Shown piece by piece: positions 7,798-16,674 of a DNA stretch of 64,000 bases (position 1 is the first letter of the stretch; every line of letters starts with the position of its first letter). Source of the DNA: Variovorax sp. OV329 (GTDB lineage Bacteria; Pseudomonadota; Gammaproteobacteria; Burkholderiales; Burkholderiaceae_C). A program made the translations under genes and the position numbers. The DNA lies in assembly GCF_900114785.1 (NCBI RefSeq), contig NZ_FOUG01000015.1, positions 1 to 64,000 of the forward strand, given 5' to 3'. The notes under the pieces were generated by a model. It saw only the letters and a program-made list of their open reading frames with translations. It searched no databases and had not been told where the DNA came from.

Positions 7798-9303
7798 TCA
7801 ATGCTCCTTGGCAAGGAAGCGCAGCGCACGGATGCCGGGCAGGAAGAAATAGGCGCCGCCCACCACCTGCACGAACTGCGGCAGGCCCGACAGCTGGAGG
7901 TCGCAGCCGCCCTCGGTGGGCATCGAGAAGTTGTCCGTGGGTTCGCCCTCCAGACCGGGCAGGCGGTTGCCCAGCATCGGGTCGCTCTCGTTGTGCAGCC
8001 CGCCGAAATGGGTGCCGGCAATCCACGCGCCCTGCACGAACTCGAACTGCCGCGCGATGCTGGCCCCCAGGCAGATGAAATGGATGCCGGAGCCGTCCGC
8101 GCCGGCGTTCTCGCCAGCCAGCGCCTGCTCGATCGACAGGCGCTCGCCGTACTCGCGCCCGCGCCGCAGCAAGCGGTGGAAGCGCGTCGAAGACATGTGG
8201 TCCTCGGCCAGCGCCTGCGCGTCGAAGCCCAGCGTGCGGATCAGCTTCGACAGCGGCCCGCGGGTGCCCGATGGCAGGTCGGCGTTGCGCGGATTGCTGC
8301 GCCGGATGTGGGCGCCGACAGGGCAGCGCACGCCGCGCGGGTCGCTGCGGTAGGTGAAGCTGTTGAGCGCGTCGTCCTCGCCTTCGATGCGCTCGTCGTC
8401 GCCGCGGATCAGCGGCATCCCGTCGCGGCTGCGCCCCACCACGGCCGCAGCCAGTTCTTCGCGCTGGCCTGCTTCGCCCCCCGCCGCCGCGTCCAGGAAG
8501 CGCCAGAAGCTGCCCACGTCCTGGCTCAACTGGCGCAGCACCAGGTAGCTGCCGTTGCGCCCCAGGTCCGCCAGCTCGGGGCTGTCCTCGGCACGCGGCA
8601 GGCGGCCCTCGGGGTCGAATTCGTCCCGCAGCAGGGGCCGGTCGGTGTATTCGCCGTACTCGTTGGGGTAGCCCAGCAGGTACTCGCCCAGGCAGGACAG
8701 GTTCGAGTAGTCCAGCACCTGTGCGTCGCGCACCGGCCGGCGGCGCTGCCAGTCGAGCTGCGGCTGAGAGATGCCATCGACGAAGCCGAAGGGCTCCGTG
8801 TCGTGCATGTCCGCGGTGCCCAGGCAGCGCAGCAGGTCGAAGCCGGACGAGCACTGGTCCAGCACCTGCTGCTGCCAGGCCTGCAGTTCTCCGGGCAGCG
8901 CATAGAGCATCAGCATCACGTGCGGCACGGCGCCGTCTGCGCCGCCCCATGCCCAGTTCCTGGGCGTGCCGGGGCCCAGGTCGCCCAGGCGGCGCGAGCG
9001 GCTGTCGTCTCCGCTCATGCCGCCCATGAATTCACGCGAGAAGCCCTGCACGATCTCCTCGTTCACGCCCAGGGCGCGCAGGCCGGGGCAGCTGAGGGCC
9101 ACCTGCAGCACGGTGCGCGGCGGCGGGGACTGCTCCCGCGCACTGCTCACCGGGCAGCGGGCCAGCCAGGCGCGCGCGGAGGCCGCGTCGCGCACCTTCA
9201 GCAACAGGAAGCTGGCCTGCGTGAGCGTGCGGTAGCCGTAGCGCACCAGACCCTGGATGTCGTCGAAGTCGACGCGGGCGTTCGGAGCGTCGCCGTCGCT
9301 CAT
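7798..9303 (-). CDS. DyP-type peroxidase
   Basis: This 501-residue protein has the dye-decolorizing peroxidase signatures. The GxxDG motif is GFVDGIS (173-179, catalytic Asp176), and the proximal heme ligand is His332 in GAHIRRSNPR. DyP enzymes oxidise bulky phenolics, dyes or porphyrin-like substrates with hydrogen peroxide. There is no Tat or Sec signal, so it should be cytoplasmic unless carried by a partner. The length of about 500 residues fits the larger DyP classes rather than the encapsulin-targeted ones of about 310. Its ATG overlaps the stop of the upstream membrane-protein gene (ATGA), and the catalase-like gene follows after 2 bp. Tight coupling implies a shared process. Confidence 0.93.
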   Translation of the reverse strand: MSDGDAPNARVDFDDIQGLVRYGYRTLTQASFLLLKVRDAASARAWLARCPVSSAREQSPPPRTVLQVALSCPGLRALGVNEEIVQGFSREFMGGMSGDDSRSRRLGDLGPGTPRNWAWGGADGAVPHVMLMLYALPGELQAWQQQVLDQCSSGFDLLRCLGTADMHDTEPFGFVDGISQPQLDWQRRRPVRDAQVLDYSNLSCLGEYLLGYPNEYGEYTDRPLLRDEFDPEGRLPRAEDSPELADLGRNGSYLVLRQLSQDVGSFWRFLDAAAGGEAGQREELAAAVVGRSRDGMPLIRGDDERIEGEDDALNSFTYRSDPRGVRCPVGAHIRRSNPRNADLPSGTRGPLSKLIRTLGFDAQALAEDHMSSTRFHRLLRRGREYGERLSIEQALAGENAGADGSGIHFICLGASIARQFEFVQGAWIAGTHFGGLHNESDPMLGNRLPGLEGEPTDNFSMPTEGGCDLQLSGLPQFVQVVGGAYFFLPGIRALRFLAKEH

Positions 9304-10598
9304 AGCAGCCTCAGCCAGGCCAGGGCCTGCTGCTCGTTCATCTCGCCAGCCTCGACGCCTTCGCGGATCCGGCGGTTGCGCTCCAGGTCACCCAGGGTGA
9401 GCCCGGGGTAGGCCTTGTACCAGACCTGCGTGGGCAGCTGGTGCCTCCGCTGGTAATGCTTGAAGCGCAGCTCGTGCCGCGCACCGCCCAGGATGAGCCA
9501 GCGCGTGCGCGGCCAGCCGAAGCCGTTGGAGAACACCAGGTTCAGGCCCCAGGCCGCCTTGTTGACGAAGTCGTCCATGTAGCTCTCGTGGCTGCCGTCG
9601 TAGTTGCTGCAGAAGAGCACGCGCTGGCGGTCGTCCATGAACACCCAGCGCGCGAAATGGATGCTCTGGATGCGGGCCAGGTGCCCCTTCCCGAAGACAT
9701 GCCGGCAGGCGTAGTCGATGGCCAGCAGCACCACCGGCACCAGCGCGCGCCTGAACCACCCGGGCTTGACCGCCCCAAGCGCAGTGAAGCTGTTCGAGAC
9801 GTCGTGGTCCTCCAGCCGCTGCATGGCCAGCACCTCGGCCGTGCCGGGGCGCGGATAGAACTCGGGGTCGCTTTCCTCCTGCCGGCGCAGCATGAAGATC
9901 GCGAAGGGGGCCAGCACGATCAGCAGCGGCAGCAGCAAGAGGCCCAGCAGGGGCAGGCCCACCAGGTGCATCAGGTCGCGCAGGCGCCAGGCCAGCGGCG
10001 TGGGATCGGGCGGCGTGAGCGTCAGCCGCCCCGCCGCGCGTTCGGCCCGCACATGGGCCAGCAGCTGGCGGCGTACCGAGCGCGGGTCCAGGGCCACGCC
10101 CCGCGGCGCGCTGGAGGACAGGAGCTTCTGCAGTTCGCTCTCTTCCAGCACCTGCCGCACGGTGCGGCCGATGCGGTTGACGTAGTTCGCCCCCACCGGC
10201 AGGTCGTGCGCCTGCAGCCAGGCCAGCATGCGGCCATGGCTGCTGCCGTCGAAGTCCTTGCAGTGCGAGAAGATTCGCCTCAGGCCACCGAATGACTTCT
10301 GCACGAATTCGTCAAGCTGGTCGTCGGCCGAACCGTCGCATTCGCCCACGAAGGCCAGGTACAGCGGCGGCACCGGCGGCCGCGGCAGTTCGAAGGCTTC
10401 CAGGTCGGCCATGGTTGCGTCGTCCAGCAGCGCGAAGCGTGCGAAGTGCAGGCGCTCGAACACGGCGAAGGGCACCAGCCCGTTGTCGGGGTTGGCCATG
10501 CCCGGGCGCGCATTCATCGTGTCCAGCAGCAGGCGCAGCGAGGCCTCCTTGCCTTCGGCCACCACCGCGACGACTGTGAAGGGCGATTGGGGGGTCAC
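9300..10598 (-). CDS. uncharacterised membrane protein with two related halves, DyP-coupled
   Basis: I do not recognise a named family for this 432-residue protein. Two similar blocks flank a hydrophobic region at about residues 205-238 that could form one or two transmembrane helices. The first block has LHFARFALLDD, then FVGECDGSADDQLDEFV, then FSHCKDF. The second has IHFARWVFMDD, then FCSNYDGSHESYMDDFVNK, then FSNGFGWP. This looks like an internal duplication of a domain of about 100 residues. It overlaps the DyP start by the ATGA arrangement and lies 19 bp after the 143-aa gene. Context suggests it anchors or assists the peroxidase at the membrane; that role is inference only. Confidence 0.75.
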   Translation of the reverse strand: MTPQSPFTVVAVVAEGKEASLRLLLDTMNARPGMANPDNGLVPFAVFERLHFARFALLDDATMADLEAFELPRPPVPPLYLAFVGECDGSADDQLDEFVQKSFGGLRRIFSHCKDFDGSSHGRMLAWLQAHDLPVGANYVNRIGRTVRQVLEESELQKLLSSSAPRGVALDPRSVRRQLLAHVRAERAAGRLTLTPPDPTPLAWRLRDLMHLVGLPLLGLLLLPLLIVLAPFAIFMLRRQEESDPEFYPRPGTAEVLAMQRLEDHDVSNSFTALGAVKPGWFRRALVPVVLLAIDYACRHVFGKGHLARIQSIHFARWVFMDDRQRVLFCSNYDGSHESYMDDFVNKAAWGLNLVFSNGFGWPRTRWLILGGARHELRFKHYQRRHQLPTQVWYKAYPGLTLGDLERNRRIREGVEAGEMNEQQALAWLRLL

Positions 10599-10617
10599 CG
10601 CATCGCCGGTTCTGGTT

Positions 10618-11049
10618 TCAGAACTCGAGGCAGAAATCGATCAGCCGGTCCTTGCCCCAATACACCTTGCCCAGATAGAACTTGGGGCCGATCAGCCGGA
10701 TCTCGTCGCGGATGTACTTGGCCAGCATCGAGGTGTCGGAATAATCCAGCACGACGCACTCCTTGCCGTCCAGCCAGCTCTCGCCCTTGTAGACGCGCGC
10801 CACGATGGCCTGGAAGCCGAAGAACAGCACCTTGTTCTTGAGCAGGCCCTTCTCCGCGTCGAAGACCTTTCCCTGCCAGCCGAACACGTTGATGATCTGC
10901 GCGATGTGCTCGGAATACACCGTGCCGGGCGCCACGATGGCGGTGCCCTTGGCTTCCCCATCGGGGATGTCGCCGGCCGGGCTGGCCTTGAACAGGTCGT
11001 CGAGTTCCTCCTGCGTCATCGCCATCAGCTGTTGCACGTCGTAGGCCAT
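10618..11049 (-). CDS. conserved protein of unknown function in the redox cluster
   Basis: This 143-residue soluble protein shows no recognised motif that assigns a function. Visible patterns include PAGDIPDGEAKGTAI near residue 25, FGWQGKVFDAEKGLL mid-protein, and a C-terminal RDEIRLIGPKFYLGKVYW block. The overall impression is a beta-rich, lipocalin-like or DUF4334-like fold, but this is a guess. The frame offers two Mets. The AGGAGG at 11056-11061 sits directly against the ATG at 11055, but six bases from the ATG at 11049, so 11049 was chosen. A 124-bp gap with two palindromes separates it from the GMC gene. Confidence 0.75.
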   Translation of the reverse strand: MAYDVQQLMAMTQEELDDLFKASPAGDIPDGEAKGTAIVAPGTVYSEHIAQIINVFGWQGKVFDAEKGLLKNKVLFFGFQAIVARVYKGESWLDGKECVVLDYSDTSMLAKYIRDEIRLIGPKFYLGKVYWGKDRLIDFCLEF

Positions 11050-11173
11050 GGGCATCCTCCTGTGCGGCGCTCTGCCGCGCGAAAAGTTTCGGGCAGGTGC
11101 CCTGGAGCGTCAATTTGCCTAAAGGCAAGTTCGGCGCCGCGTGCATTGGCCTTAAGGCCTGCCTGTGCACTCT

Positions 11174-13045
11174 TCACTGGACGCCTTGCGTTGCGGGCGC
11201 CCGCCGCGCCGTGGCCAGCACCATGTCCGCGGCCTTCTCGGCCAGCATGTAGACCCCCGCAACGATGAAGAAGCCCGGGATGCGCGGAAACGCCGACGCA
11301 TCCACAACGCGGAGCCCCGCCACGCCATGCACGGACAGGGTGCTGTCCAGCACGCCGCCCTCCTCCCGCGCGCCGATGGGGCAGGTGCAGCTCGCGTGGT
11401 GGCCCCAGGCGGTGTCGCGCACGAACCGTTCCAGCTCCTCGTCGCTCTGCAGGTCGCGGCCGGGCTGCAGTTCCTGCGCGATCCGGCCGCTCGCGATCAG
11501 CGGTGCCGTGAGCTCGCGCAGCGCGCGGATGGCCTCCACCACCGCGCGCAAGTCTTCCTTGCCGCCCGGGCTGCCTTCCTCGAACTGCGCGAAGTTGACG
11601 ACGGGCGGGTCCAGCGGGTCGCCCGAGCGCAGGCGCACGCTACCGGCGCGGTTGCGCGTTCGGCCCTTGAGCACGGCCCAGGTGAAGTGGTCGTCGTGGC
11701 CGCTGATGAGCTTGGAGAAGTTCGGAAAATAGCCCTCGAAACGGGCCAGAAGCGCCATGCAGAAGAGGTCCGGCTCCGGCGAGCCGGCCACGGTCGATCG
11801 GCTCACCAGGCCCACGGCGGCACCGTTCGATCCGTACATGCCCTCGCCCGCCCTTTGCCAGCGTTGCCAGAGCGCGTCGCCGCGTTCCCAGCGGGCGCCA
11901 TCCAGCACTTCCCAGGGCCGGTTCATCCGATGCGTGAGCGTCACCTCGTAGCGGTCCTGCAGGTTGCGCCCCACGCCGGGGAGGTCCACAAGGACCTCGA
12001 TGCCGTGCGCGTGCAGTTCGCGCGCCGGCCCGATGCCCGAGAGCATCAGCAGCTGCGGCGTGTTGAAGGCGCCCCCGCACAAGATGACTTCGCGCTGCGC
12101 ATGCACCTCGCGCCGCTCCCCTGTCGCCGCGCTGGGCAGGGGATGCGCGCGATAGAGCCTTGCACCCTTGAGGTATTCCACGCCGTGGGCCGCCCCCTGC
12201 GCATCGAAGAGCACTCGCGTGGCCAGCGCGTCCAGCTCGATGTGCAGCCGGTCCGGGTGCCGGCGCGCCACGTCCAGCAGCCGCTCGCGCACGGCGTGGC
12301 GGCGGTGGCCGCTGGTGGCCAGCGGCGTGTAGCAGATGCCCTCGAAGCTGCCGCCGCGCCGGCGCCTGGCGTTGGGGTCGCCCAGGCCATTGCGCATCCA
12401 GCGCCAGGCGCTCAGCAGCGGCGTGGGCAGCTTGCGCGTGAAGCCGCCCACGGTGCCCAGCACCAGCCGCACCAGGCCGTCGTCGCGCAGCACCGACAGC
12501 GGCATCGACTTCTCGGTGCGCAGCCAGCCTTCCCACCCATGGCCGGTCGGGTCCAGGCCGATGTTGCGCAAGGCCCGCCACACCGGGCGGTGGCGGCAGT
12601 TCTCGATGCGGTGCAGGTACAGCTGCATATGGTCGGCGCGCCAGGACACGTCGCCGGTGGCGCGCGCGATCTCGTTCCAGTCGGCGTCGTGCGGCGGCAT
12701 GAAGATCATCGCGTTGTGCACCGTGCATCCGCCCAGGGCGGCGGCGCGGGGATAGAGCACGCCTTCACCGGGCCGGTACTTGGGGTCGCGTGCCTGCAGC
12801 GCCTCGTCCGCGTAGTGGCGCACCTGGAAGTTCCAGGCCAGCGCCGGGTTCTCGCAGGCGAAGGCGTGGAAGGCGGGCACCTCGCAGTCGTCGGGCATGC
12901 GCTGCTCGCCCTGCGGATCGCCACCGGCCTCGATCAGGAAGACGCGCATGCCTTCCTCCACCAGCCGGGCCGCGAGCACGCCGCCGCCGGCGCCGGAGCC
13001 CACGATCACGTAGTCCCAGTCCAGCGCCGTTTGGACGACTGCCAT
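11174..13045 (-). CDS. GMC-family FAD-dependent oxidoreductase
   Basis: This 623-residue flavoprotein begins with the FAD dinucleotide-binding motif VIVGSGAGGGVLAARL and an EAGG segment at the end of the second strand, typical of glucose-methanol-choline oxidoreductases. The mid-region GAFNTPQLLMLSGIGP is the second GMC signature. The C-terminal catalytic region is unusual. HHASCTCPIG supplies the first His, but the usual GNTN segment carrying the second His/Asn reads IPGFFIVAGVYM. Such enzymes oxidise alcohols, passing electrons to oxygen or to a cytochrome. The gene follows a two-heme cytochrome c gene by 31 bp, which suggests the cytochrome is its electron acceptor. The substrate is unknown. 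Confidence 0.9.
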   Translation of the reverse strand: MAVVQTALDWDYVIVGSGAGGGVLAARLVEEGMRVFLIEAGGDPQGEQRMPDDCEVPAFHAFACENPALAWNFQVRHYADEALQARDPKYRPGEGVLYPRAAALGGCTVHNAMIFMPPHDADWNEIARATGDVSWRADHMQLYLHRIENCRHRPVWRALRNIGLDPTGHGWEGWLRTEKSMPLSVLRDDGLVRLVLGTVGGFTRKLPTPLLSAWRWMRNGLGDPNARRRRGGSFEGICYTPLATSGHRRHAVRERLLDVARRHPDRLHIELDALATRVLFDAQGAAHGVEYLKGARLYRAHPLPSAATGERREVHAQREVILCGGAFNTPQLLMLSGIGPARELHAHGIEVLVDLPGVGRNLQDRYEVTLTHRMNRPWEVLDGARWERGDALWQRWQRAGEGMYGSNGAAVGLVSRSTVAGSPEPDLFCMALLARFEGYFPNFSKLISGHDDHFTWAVLKGRTRNRAGSVRLRSGDPLDPPVVNFAQFEEGSPGGKEDLRAVVEAIRALRELTAPLIASGRIAQELQPGRDLQSDEELERFVRDTAWGHHASCTCPIGAREEGGVLDSTLSVHGVAGLRVVDASAFPRIPGFFIVAGVYMLAEKAADMVLATARRAPATQGVQ

Positions 13046-13076
13046 ATCGGTGGGCGTGCGTTCCTGCCGGCTCGCT

Positions 13077-15623
13077 TCAGAAGGTCTTGAGGAAGGCGAT
13101 CAGCGCGCGCTTGTCCGCATCGCTCAGCTCGGGCTCCTTGCCGAAGGACTTCTCGTCGGCAGACAGGCCGTCCTGCCGGTTGAACTCGGCCGTGCCGAAG
13201 TAGTGGCCGCGATTCACCACGAAGTCCGGGCATTTGCTCAGCGCCATCATCGGCTCGCGCAGGTCGGTGAAGTGCTGGCGCAACTGCGCGTCGGTGGCGT
13301 CCTTGGGGGCCGTCAGCAGGTTGGCCTTCAGGCGGATGGCCAGGCCGCTGATGCGCGCCACGTGCTCGGCCTTGTCGGCGATGCCGTCTTCCTCCGAGCG
13401 CAGCTTGAGGTTCGACAGGATGCCGATGGGCACGCCCTTGGGAATCGGCCCCAGCACCACGTCGCCGCCTTCCGAGAAGACCTGCGGAAACCAGCGGTGC
13501 AGCCGGCCCTGCATCGGCTGCAGGCCTTCGGGCACGAAGCCGGTGGGAATCACCACCTCGCTGCGTTCGGTGGTGCGGTCGATGGTGCCGTTGACCTTGT
13601 CGCCCAGTTCGGGGTCGCGCTCGCGCTTCTCGGGCCACAGCATCTGCTCGATCGACGCCTCGAAGACCTTCATCCGCGCATCCACCGACGGATTGCCGTC
13701 GAAGGGTCCGACCGTGTTGTTCAGCAGGAAGGGCGCGGTGGACCAGGCGCTGATGAGCGAAGGCACCCGCGTGTAGCCGCGCCCGCCCGCCGGCATGGCA
13801 TAGGCGAAGGACTGGCCGGTGAAGGGGTCCTGCAGCGTGACCGTGCCCACCGAGGGCAGCGACTTGTAGGTGCTTGACGAGAAGTTGTCCCAGATGTTCC
13901 CGGCCAGCGCATTGGTCGCCAGCGGGCTGCAGACGTTGGTGCGCAGCAGCGTGGCCGGGATGCGGCGGTCGCTGGAGAGGTAGTTGTTGTCCAGGAAGTC
14001 GGGCGCGGCGACGATGGGCCGCATCTGGGTCTTGAACTCGTCGGTCTGCGTCCAGTTCCAGTAGCGCTTGAAGCAGTCCATGTAGCCAGGGCCGGTGCAC
14101 TGCGGCGATGCGAAGTCCACCACCGGCGTGGGCGCCTTGCTCGAGTGGCAGCGCGCGCAGGTGTCGGCAAAGACCTGCTTGCCCTTGTCCAGCGTGGCCG
14201 CATCGGCCTGCAGGTGGCGGGTGCCGCCGGGCGCGTCCTTCAGGTGGTCGGGCCGTGCGGCCTTGAGGAAGAACAGCGCCGTGGCCGGCGTGCCCGCCTC
14301 GGTGGCCTGCCAGTAGCTGGAGTTCTTCTGCGCATCGGCGATCCTGATCGGCGTGATGGTCTTGCCGCCCACCACCGCGTTGAAGTGCAGCAGCCATTCC
14401 TCGCTGAACAGGCCGATGTTGAGGTACACCCGGTTGAGCGCGCCCAGCAGCCCCACCGAGTCCGCGCCGTCCTTGAGCACGCGCGGCGCGCCGACCGTCT
14501 GCGTCTTGGGGTCGAAGAAGTCCAGCAGCGGCCCGCTGGTGACGAAGTCCTGGAACTGCTTGTTGTCCCGCTCGCCGCCCGTCAGCTTCTCGTGGACGAA
14601 GCGCCGGGCCAGGTCCATGCGCGCCGGGAACTCGTACACCGCGTTCATGGTGCGCGGGTTGTTGATGGAATCGGTGGACACCAGCGAGGTGTCCATGGAG
14701 CCCGGCCTGAAGGTATGGGCCAGCTGGTACATGAAGTTGCGGCGGCCCTCGGGCTTGTTGGCGTTGAAGATGAAGAGCCGGTCCACCCACATGTACTGCG
14801 CGCCCACCGAGGAACTGAGGTTCTCGAACTTCGGGCTCTCCGGGTCGGCCGGCGGCTTGACCGGGCTGGGGCCCAGGTGGCAGAAGCCGCAGCTCATCCC
14901 TACGCGGTAGGGCCGCACCAGGTCCTTGCGGTTGTAGTAGCTCGGGTCGGTGTAGTAGCGCTCGGCATCCCATTCCTTGGCCGCCTTCGCGTCGAAGTCT
15001 GGGTTGGGAAACAGGCGCAGGCCGGCGATGCCGGTGCCGTAGCCGTAATAGGAGCCCAGCGGCTGCGTGGTGCCGTCGCCCAGCGGCTTGCCGCGCGACC
15101 CGATGGCCACGCCAGGGTACTTCTGTTCGTTCTCGAAGGGATCGGGCGCACAGCCGGTGTTGCGCACGTCCAGCCACAGGCCGCGCCGCTCCTTGGAGGC
15201 GCCGGCGGCCTTGTCGAAGCAGGGTTCGTTGACCAGGCCGAAATACTCCCAGCGGTTGGAGCGCGTGTAGCCCAGGCTCGGGTGCGAGCTGATCACCTTG
15301 AGCAGGTCGAAGGCGCCGAAGGTGTAGTCGGTCATCTTCGTCCAGAAGCGGTCGTTGCCGCCGCTCCAGACCAGCCACATGTTGCGGCCCTGGACCTCCT
15401 GCGGCGTCAACGCGATGCCGCCGTCCATGTCCTTGAAGTAGTCCTCGTCGGCATGCTTGAAGGACGCGGCGGTGCGCCCGGCCAGCCGCGCCTCGTCCAG
15501 CACCTGGCCCGGCTGCGCTTCTTCTTTTTTCGAGCAGCCCCCCAGCGCGATGCCCAGCAGCAGCACCACCGAAGAGGCGAACAGCACCCGGCCAGGCGCG
15601 GACGTGCAACAGGTCATTGCCAC
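13077..15623 (-). CDS. two-heme c-type cytochrome lipoprotein
   Basis: This 848-residue protein is predicted to be exported. An N-terminal hydrophobic segment ends in a lipobox, LGGC, with Cys30 as the lipidation site. Two CxxCH heme-attachment motifs are present, CGFCH (245-249) and CARCH (489-493), so two covalent hemes are expected. A CPDF segment near the C-terminus is not a heme motif. The length is much greater than simple cytochromes c and recalls large di-heme enzymes, though no rubber-oxygenase or MauG signature was recognised. It begins the redox cluster, with a GAGAGGAGTGG ribosome site before the ATG. Likely roles are accepting electrons from the GMC partner or acting as a heme enzyme in its own right. 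Confidence 0.88.
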   Translation of the reverse strand: MAMTCCTSAPGRVLFASSVVLLLGIALGGCSKKEEAQPGQVLDEARLAGRTAASFKHADEDYFKDMDGGIALTPQEVQGRNMWLVWSGGNDRFWTKMTDYTFGAFDLLKVISSHPSLGYTRSNRWEYFGLVNEPCFDKAAGASKERRGLWLDVRNTGCAPDPFENEQKYPGVAIGSRGKPLGDGTTQPLGSYYGYGTGIAGLRLFPNPDFDAKAAKEWDAERYYTDPSYYNRKDLVRPYRVGMSCGFCHLGPSPVKPPADPESPKFENLSSSVGAQYMWVDRLFIFNANKPEGRRNFMYQLAHTFRPGSMDTSLVSTDSINNPRTMNAVYEFPARMDLARRFVHEKLTGGERDNKQFQDFVTSGPLLDFFDPKTQTVGAPRVLKDGADSVGLLGALNRVYLNIGLFSEEWLLHFNAVVGGKTITPIRIADAQKNSSYWQATEAGTPATALFFLKAARPDHLKDAPGGTRHLQADAATLDKGKQVFADTCARCHSSKAPTPVVDFASPQCTGPGYMDCFKRYWNWTQTDEFKTQMRPIVAAPDFLDNNYLSSDRRIPATLLRTNVCSPLATNALAGNIWDNFSSSTYKSLPSVGTVTLQDPFTGQSFAYAMPAGGRGYTRVPSLISAWSTAPFLLNNTVGPFDGNPSVDARMKVFEASIEQMLWPEKRERDPELGDKVNGTIDRTTERSEVVIPTGFVPEGLQPMQGRLHRWFPQVFSEGGDVVLGPIPKGVPIGILSNLKLRSEEDGIADKAEHVARISGLAIRLKANLLTAPKDATDAQLRQHFTDLREPMMALSKCPDFVVNRGHYFGTAEFNRQDGLSADEKSFGKEPELSDADKRALIAFLKTF

Positions 15624-15740
15624 TCCTCTCCACTGCCGCGCGAGGCGGCACCCAGATGCGGGCGAAGTGTGGTCGCGGCCCCCTGGCTTGCCTATCGGCC
15701 ATGCGCGCTAACGCAAAGGTCGTAGCGCGGTCGGCGCGGT

Positions 15741-15770
15741 GTTGCAAGGGGTAACGCCGCATCGCAATAA
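15741..15770 (+). promoter_or_regulatory. candidate promoter for the PhnD-like transporter genes
   Basis: TTGCAA (15741-15746) and AATAAA (15765-15770) are separated by 18 bp, just ahead of the ATG at 15783. If used, transcription would begin about six bases before the start codon. That would leave no room for a Shine-Dalgarno, and none is visible, implying a leaderless transcript. The evidence is weak. Confidence 0.3.
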
Positions 15771-15782
15771 ACTCGCGGCCTC

Positions 15783-16661
15783 ATGACCTTCACACGCCGC
15801 CCTCTTCTTCGCGCCCTCGCCCTGCTGGCGACGGCACCCGTTTTCGCCGCTTCTTCCCTGTCCCATGCCCAGACCGGCACGCTGCGCGTCTCGGCCATTC
15901 CGGACGAGGCGCCCACCGAACTGCAGCGCAAGTTCAAGCCGCTGGGCGACTACCTGCAGAAGGAAACCGGCATGAACGTGGTGTTCACGCCCGTCACCGA
16001 CTACGCCGCCGTGGTCGAGGGCCTGGCCACCGACAAGATCGACATGGCGTGGCTGGGTGGCTTCACCTTCGTGCAGGCCAAGCTGCGCACCGGCGGCAAG
16101 GCCGTGCCCATCGTGCAGCGCGCCGAGGACGAGGTCTTCACCAGCAAGTTCATCGTGCCCAAGGACAGCAAGGCCGCCCAGCTGGCCGACCTGAAGGGCC
16201 AGACCTTCGCCTTCGGCGCGCCCTCCTCCACCTCGGGCAGCCTGATGCCGCGTTTCTTCCTGATGAAGGCCGGCATCAACCCCGAGAAGGATTTCAAGAC
16301 GGTGGCGTATTCCGGCGCGCACGACGCCACCGTGGCCTTCGTCGCCGCGGGCCGTGCCGAGGCCGGCGTGCTCAACGCCTCGGTGTGGGACAAGCTGGTG
16401 GAAGCCAGGAACCCCAACGCCGAGAAGGTGCGCGTGCTGGCCACCACGCCCACCTACTACGACTACAACTGGACGGTGCGGCCCGGCCTCGATCCGGCCG
16501 TCACGAAGAAGCTCACGGACGCCTTCCTCAAGCTGAACGACAAGACGCCCGAAGGCAAGGAAATCCTCGGCCTGCAGCGCGCGTCGAAGTTCATTCCCAC
16601 CCAGGCATCGAACTACGACGGCATCGAGGCCGCGGCCAAGTCCGCCGGCCTCATCAAGTGA
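15783..16661 (+). CDS. PhnD-family periplasmic substrate-binding protein (putative selenate/phosphonate ABC transporter)
   Basis: This 292-residue protein has a twin-Arg-containing signal peptide (TFTRRPLLRALALL, cleavage near AHA/AQ about residue 30) and a PhnD-like periplasmic fold. Visible marks include AIPDEAPTELQRKFKPLGDY, DYAAVVEGLATDKIDMAWLG, and GAPSSTSGSLMPRFF. Proteins of exactly this type are commonly annotated as 'putative selenate ABC transporter substrate-binding protein', although phosphonate, phosphite or another oxyanion remains possible. It is followed at short spacing by an ATPase and two permeases that complete the importer. No phosphonate-degradation genes are nearby. It is divergent from the redox cluster. 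Confidence 0.88.
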   Translation: MTFTRRPLLRALALLATAPVFAASSLSHAQTGTLRVSAIPDEAPTELQRKFKPLGDYLQKETGMNVVFTPVTDYAAVVEGLATDKIDMAWLGGFTFVQAKLRTGGKAVPIVQRAEDEVFTSKFIVPKDSKAAQLADLKGQTFAFGAPSSTSGSLMPRFFLMKAGINPEKDFKTVAYSGAHDATVAFVAAGRAEAGVLNASVWDKLVEARNPNAEKVRVLATTPTYYDYNWTVRPGLDPAVTKKLTDAFLKLNDKTPEGKEILGLQRASKFIPTQASNYDGIEAAAKSAGLIK

Positions 16662-16674
16662 GCAAGGACGCGCC

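Noticed and set aside
6548..8950. 800-codon frame joining a DyP shadow to the catalase-like gene
   Set aside because: The first 385 codons are out of frame within the DyP gene; the real start is MNTVTVDTRS at 7795.
13077..15623. Rubber oxygenase (RoxA/RoxB) identity for the cytochrome
   Set aside because: Two heme motifs are present, but no other RoxA hallmark was recognised and the length is greater.
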